A stretch of DNA of 7,713 nucleotides from an uncultured Oscillospiraceae bacterium (lineage in GTDB: Bacteria > Bacillota > Clostridia > UBA1212 > UBA1255), in contig CABQCN010000056.1 in the NCBI GenBank assembly GCA_902462635.1, positions 1 through 7,713 of the forward strand, written 5' to 3'. The notes below the pieces were generated by a model. That model worked only from the letters and a program-made list of their open reading frames with translations. It was not told the origin of the DNA and ran no database searches. Every line of letters starts with the position of its first letter. The first letter of the stretch is position 1. A program made the translations under genes and the position numbers. Of the stretch, positions 6,606 to 7,713 are shown piece after piece.

Positions 6606-7694
6606 ATGACAAGAAAAACGAACAAGTATCAGGAACAAAGAAAAAAACGCGAAAGGCTCCTCCTTGCAGCATTGCTTCTCGTGATTGCGGTGCTCGTGTG
6701 TCTTTTAGTGTATCAGCATTTCAGCGAAAAGAAAAACGGCGGAAGCGCAGGCGGTTCTGCCGCGCCATCCGGAATCGCCGGAACGCCTGCTACGCCTGGG
6801 AAGGAACCGGTGTGGTACGAAAACAGCGCGCCTTCGGTGGAAACATCCACTTATACGCCGCCGGCAGACGCGGAATTTCCCTATTATATTAAAGTCAACC
6901 GTGCACTGTGTACCGTAACCGTATACGGAATCGACGCCGGCGGCCAATATACCGTGCCGGTGAAAGCGTTTGCCTGTTCCGTCGGGAAAGAGGGAGATGA
7001 AACGATCCTCGGAGAATACAGCATTCACGAACCGTTCGGCACCACCTGGTGCTATATGGTAGACGGAACATGGTCGCAATACGCCTACCGGATCGAACGG
7101 GGATATATGTTCCATGTGGTGCCGTTTTTCGAAAAGAGCAAGGATTCTCTGGAAACCTTGGAATACAACAAGTTGGGATCTCCCGCGTCTCTCGGCTGCG
7201 TGCGTCTGACAACGGCGGATGCCAAATGGATCTTTGATCATTGCAAAGCCGGCACGAAGACATTGATTTACGACGATCCGGATTCGCCCGGACCGCTCGG
7301 GAAGCCGGATACGATCAAAATTCCGGCCGATCATGAATGGGCCGGATGGGATCCCACCGATCCCGACGAGAACAATCCCTGGCGGAATGCTTCCCCGCGG
7401 ATTGAAGCCGCCGATATCAGCGCTGCCGCCGGAATGGGAACCGATATTTTCCAGAATGTAAAAGCATACGATACCTGCGGGAATGACATCACGGAGAAAT
7501 TGTACTGGTACGGAAAATATACGTTCGATATCCCGGGAACATACGACGTGACATTCGGCGTTACCGACGCGATCGGGAAAAATACGGAGAAAACGATTAC
7601 GATTACGGTGGGCGAAGGCTCGGGCGGAGAGGCCTCCGCCACTTCGCCGCCGTCCGCGGCGCCCGTTTCCGTCAATGTAGATGGCAGCGCATAA
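6606..7694 (+). CDS. L,D-transpeptidase (YkuD) with C-terminal Ig-like domain
   Basis: This 362-residue protein has a basic cytoplasmic N terminus, one membrane anchor (about 18-37), and a Gly/Ser/Pro linker (44-88). The YkuD domain lies at about 92-224: YYIKVNRALCTVTVY opens the fold, His170 (MFHVV) and Cys198 in ASLGCVRLT are the catalytic residues. YkuD enzymes make 3-3 peptidoglycan crosslinks or attach proteins to the wall through a Cys thioester. The usual SHGC motif reads SLGC, with Leu196 in place of His. An Ig-like domain follows (about 262-335, with PGTYDVTFGVTDAIGKN), similar in style to that of the lipoprotein at the front of the operon, then a low-complexity Ser/Pro/Gly tail. GGTGAGG (6594-6600) lies 5 bases before the ATG. 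The gene starts 23 bases after the DltD-like gene, without a visible promoter or terminator between, so it is probably the last or a late gene of the operon. Confidence 0.9.
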   Translation: MTRKTNKYQEQRKKRERLLLAALLLVIAVLVCLLVYQHFSEKKNGGSAGGSAAPSGIAGTPATPGKEPVWYENSAPSVETSTYTPPADAEFPYYIKVNRALCTVTVYGIDAGGQYTVPVKAFACSVGKEGDETILGEYSIHEPFGTTWCYMVDGTWSQYAYRIERGYMFHVVPFFEKSKDSLETLEYNKLGSPASLGCVRLTTADAKWIFDHCKAGTKTLIYDDPDSPGPLGKPDTIKIPADHEWAGWDPTDPDENNPWRNASPRIEAADISAAAGMGTDIFQNVKAYDTCGNDITEKLYWYGKYTFDIPGTYDVTFGVTDAIGKNTEKTITITVGEGSGGEASATSPPSAAPVSVNVDGSA

Positions 7695-7713
7695 TCCCGA
7701 TTTGTATAATCCG

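Noticed and set aside
7705..7710. TATAAT near the right edge
   Set aside because: The matching -35 position (TGGCAG at 7682-7687) is poor, there is no TGn extension, and the window ends before any gene, so a promoter cannot be supported.

Overview
The window looks like chromosomal DNA from a Gram-positive clostridial bacterium (Bacillota, class Clostridia). I infer this from the moderate GC content, strong AAGGAG-type ribosome binding sites, a sigma-A-like promoter, a lipoprotein with a Thr/Pro-rich wall-spanning linker, and a Dlt-like envelope acylation cassette next to an L,D-transpeptidase. The genus cannot be fixed from sequence alone. All seven genes are on the + strand and packing is tight; no gene-free stretch exceeds 80 bases. 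I see no RNA gene, mobile element, CRISPR array or convincing terminator.

Layout. Positions 1-697 hold the 3' part of a GNAT-family acetyltransferase that enters from the left edge. A promoter (704-732) follows directly and probably starts a six-gene operon: a transglutaminase-like lipoprotein (772-1725), a DltA-like adenylating enzyme (1744-3276), a DltC-like carrier protein (3281-3505), an AlgI/DltB-type membrane-bound O-acyltransferase or MBOAT (3512-5065), a DltD-like membrane-anchored SGNH protein with an extra C-terminal domain (5080-6582), and a YkuD L,D-transpeptidase (6606-7694). Gaps between these genes are 4 to 23 bases.

How they may work together. The four central genes form a complete acyl relay. 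The adenylation enzyme activates a small carboxylic or amino acid and loads it on the carrier protein. The MBOAT moves it across the membrane, and the SGNH protein delivers it to an envelope polymer. Three details separate this set from classical D-alanylation of teichoic acid: the gene order is A-C-B-D; the MBOAT carries the FxYxxF acyl-shuttle hexapeptide at its own C terminus, so no DltX microprotein is needed; and the SGNH protein has Cys instead of Ser in its GDS motif. The flanking transglutaminase-like lipoprotein and L,D-transpeptidase each carry an Ig-like domain of similar style, which suggests the operon modifies and crosslinks the cell wall. The acyl group and the acceptor are unknown.
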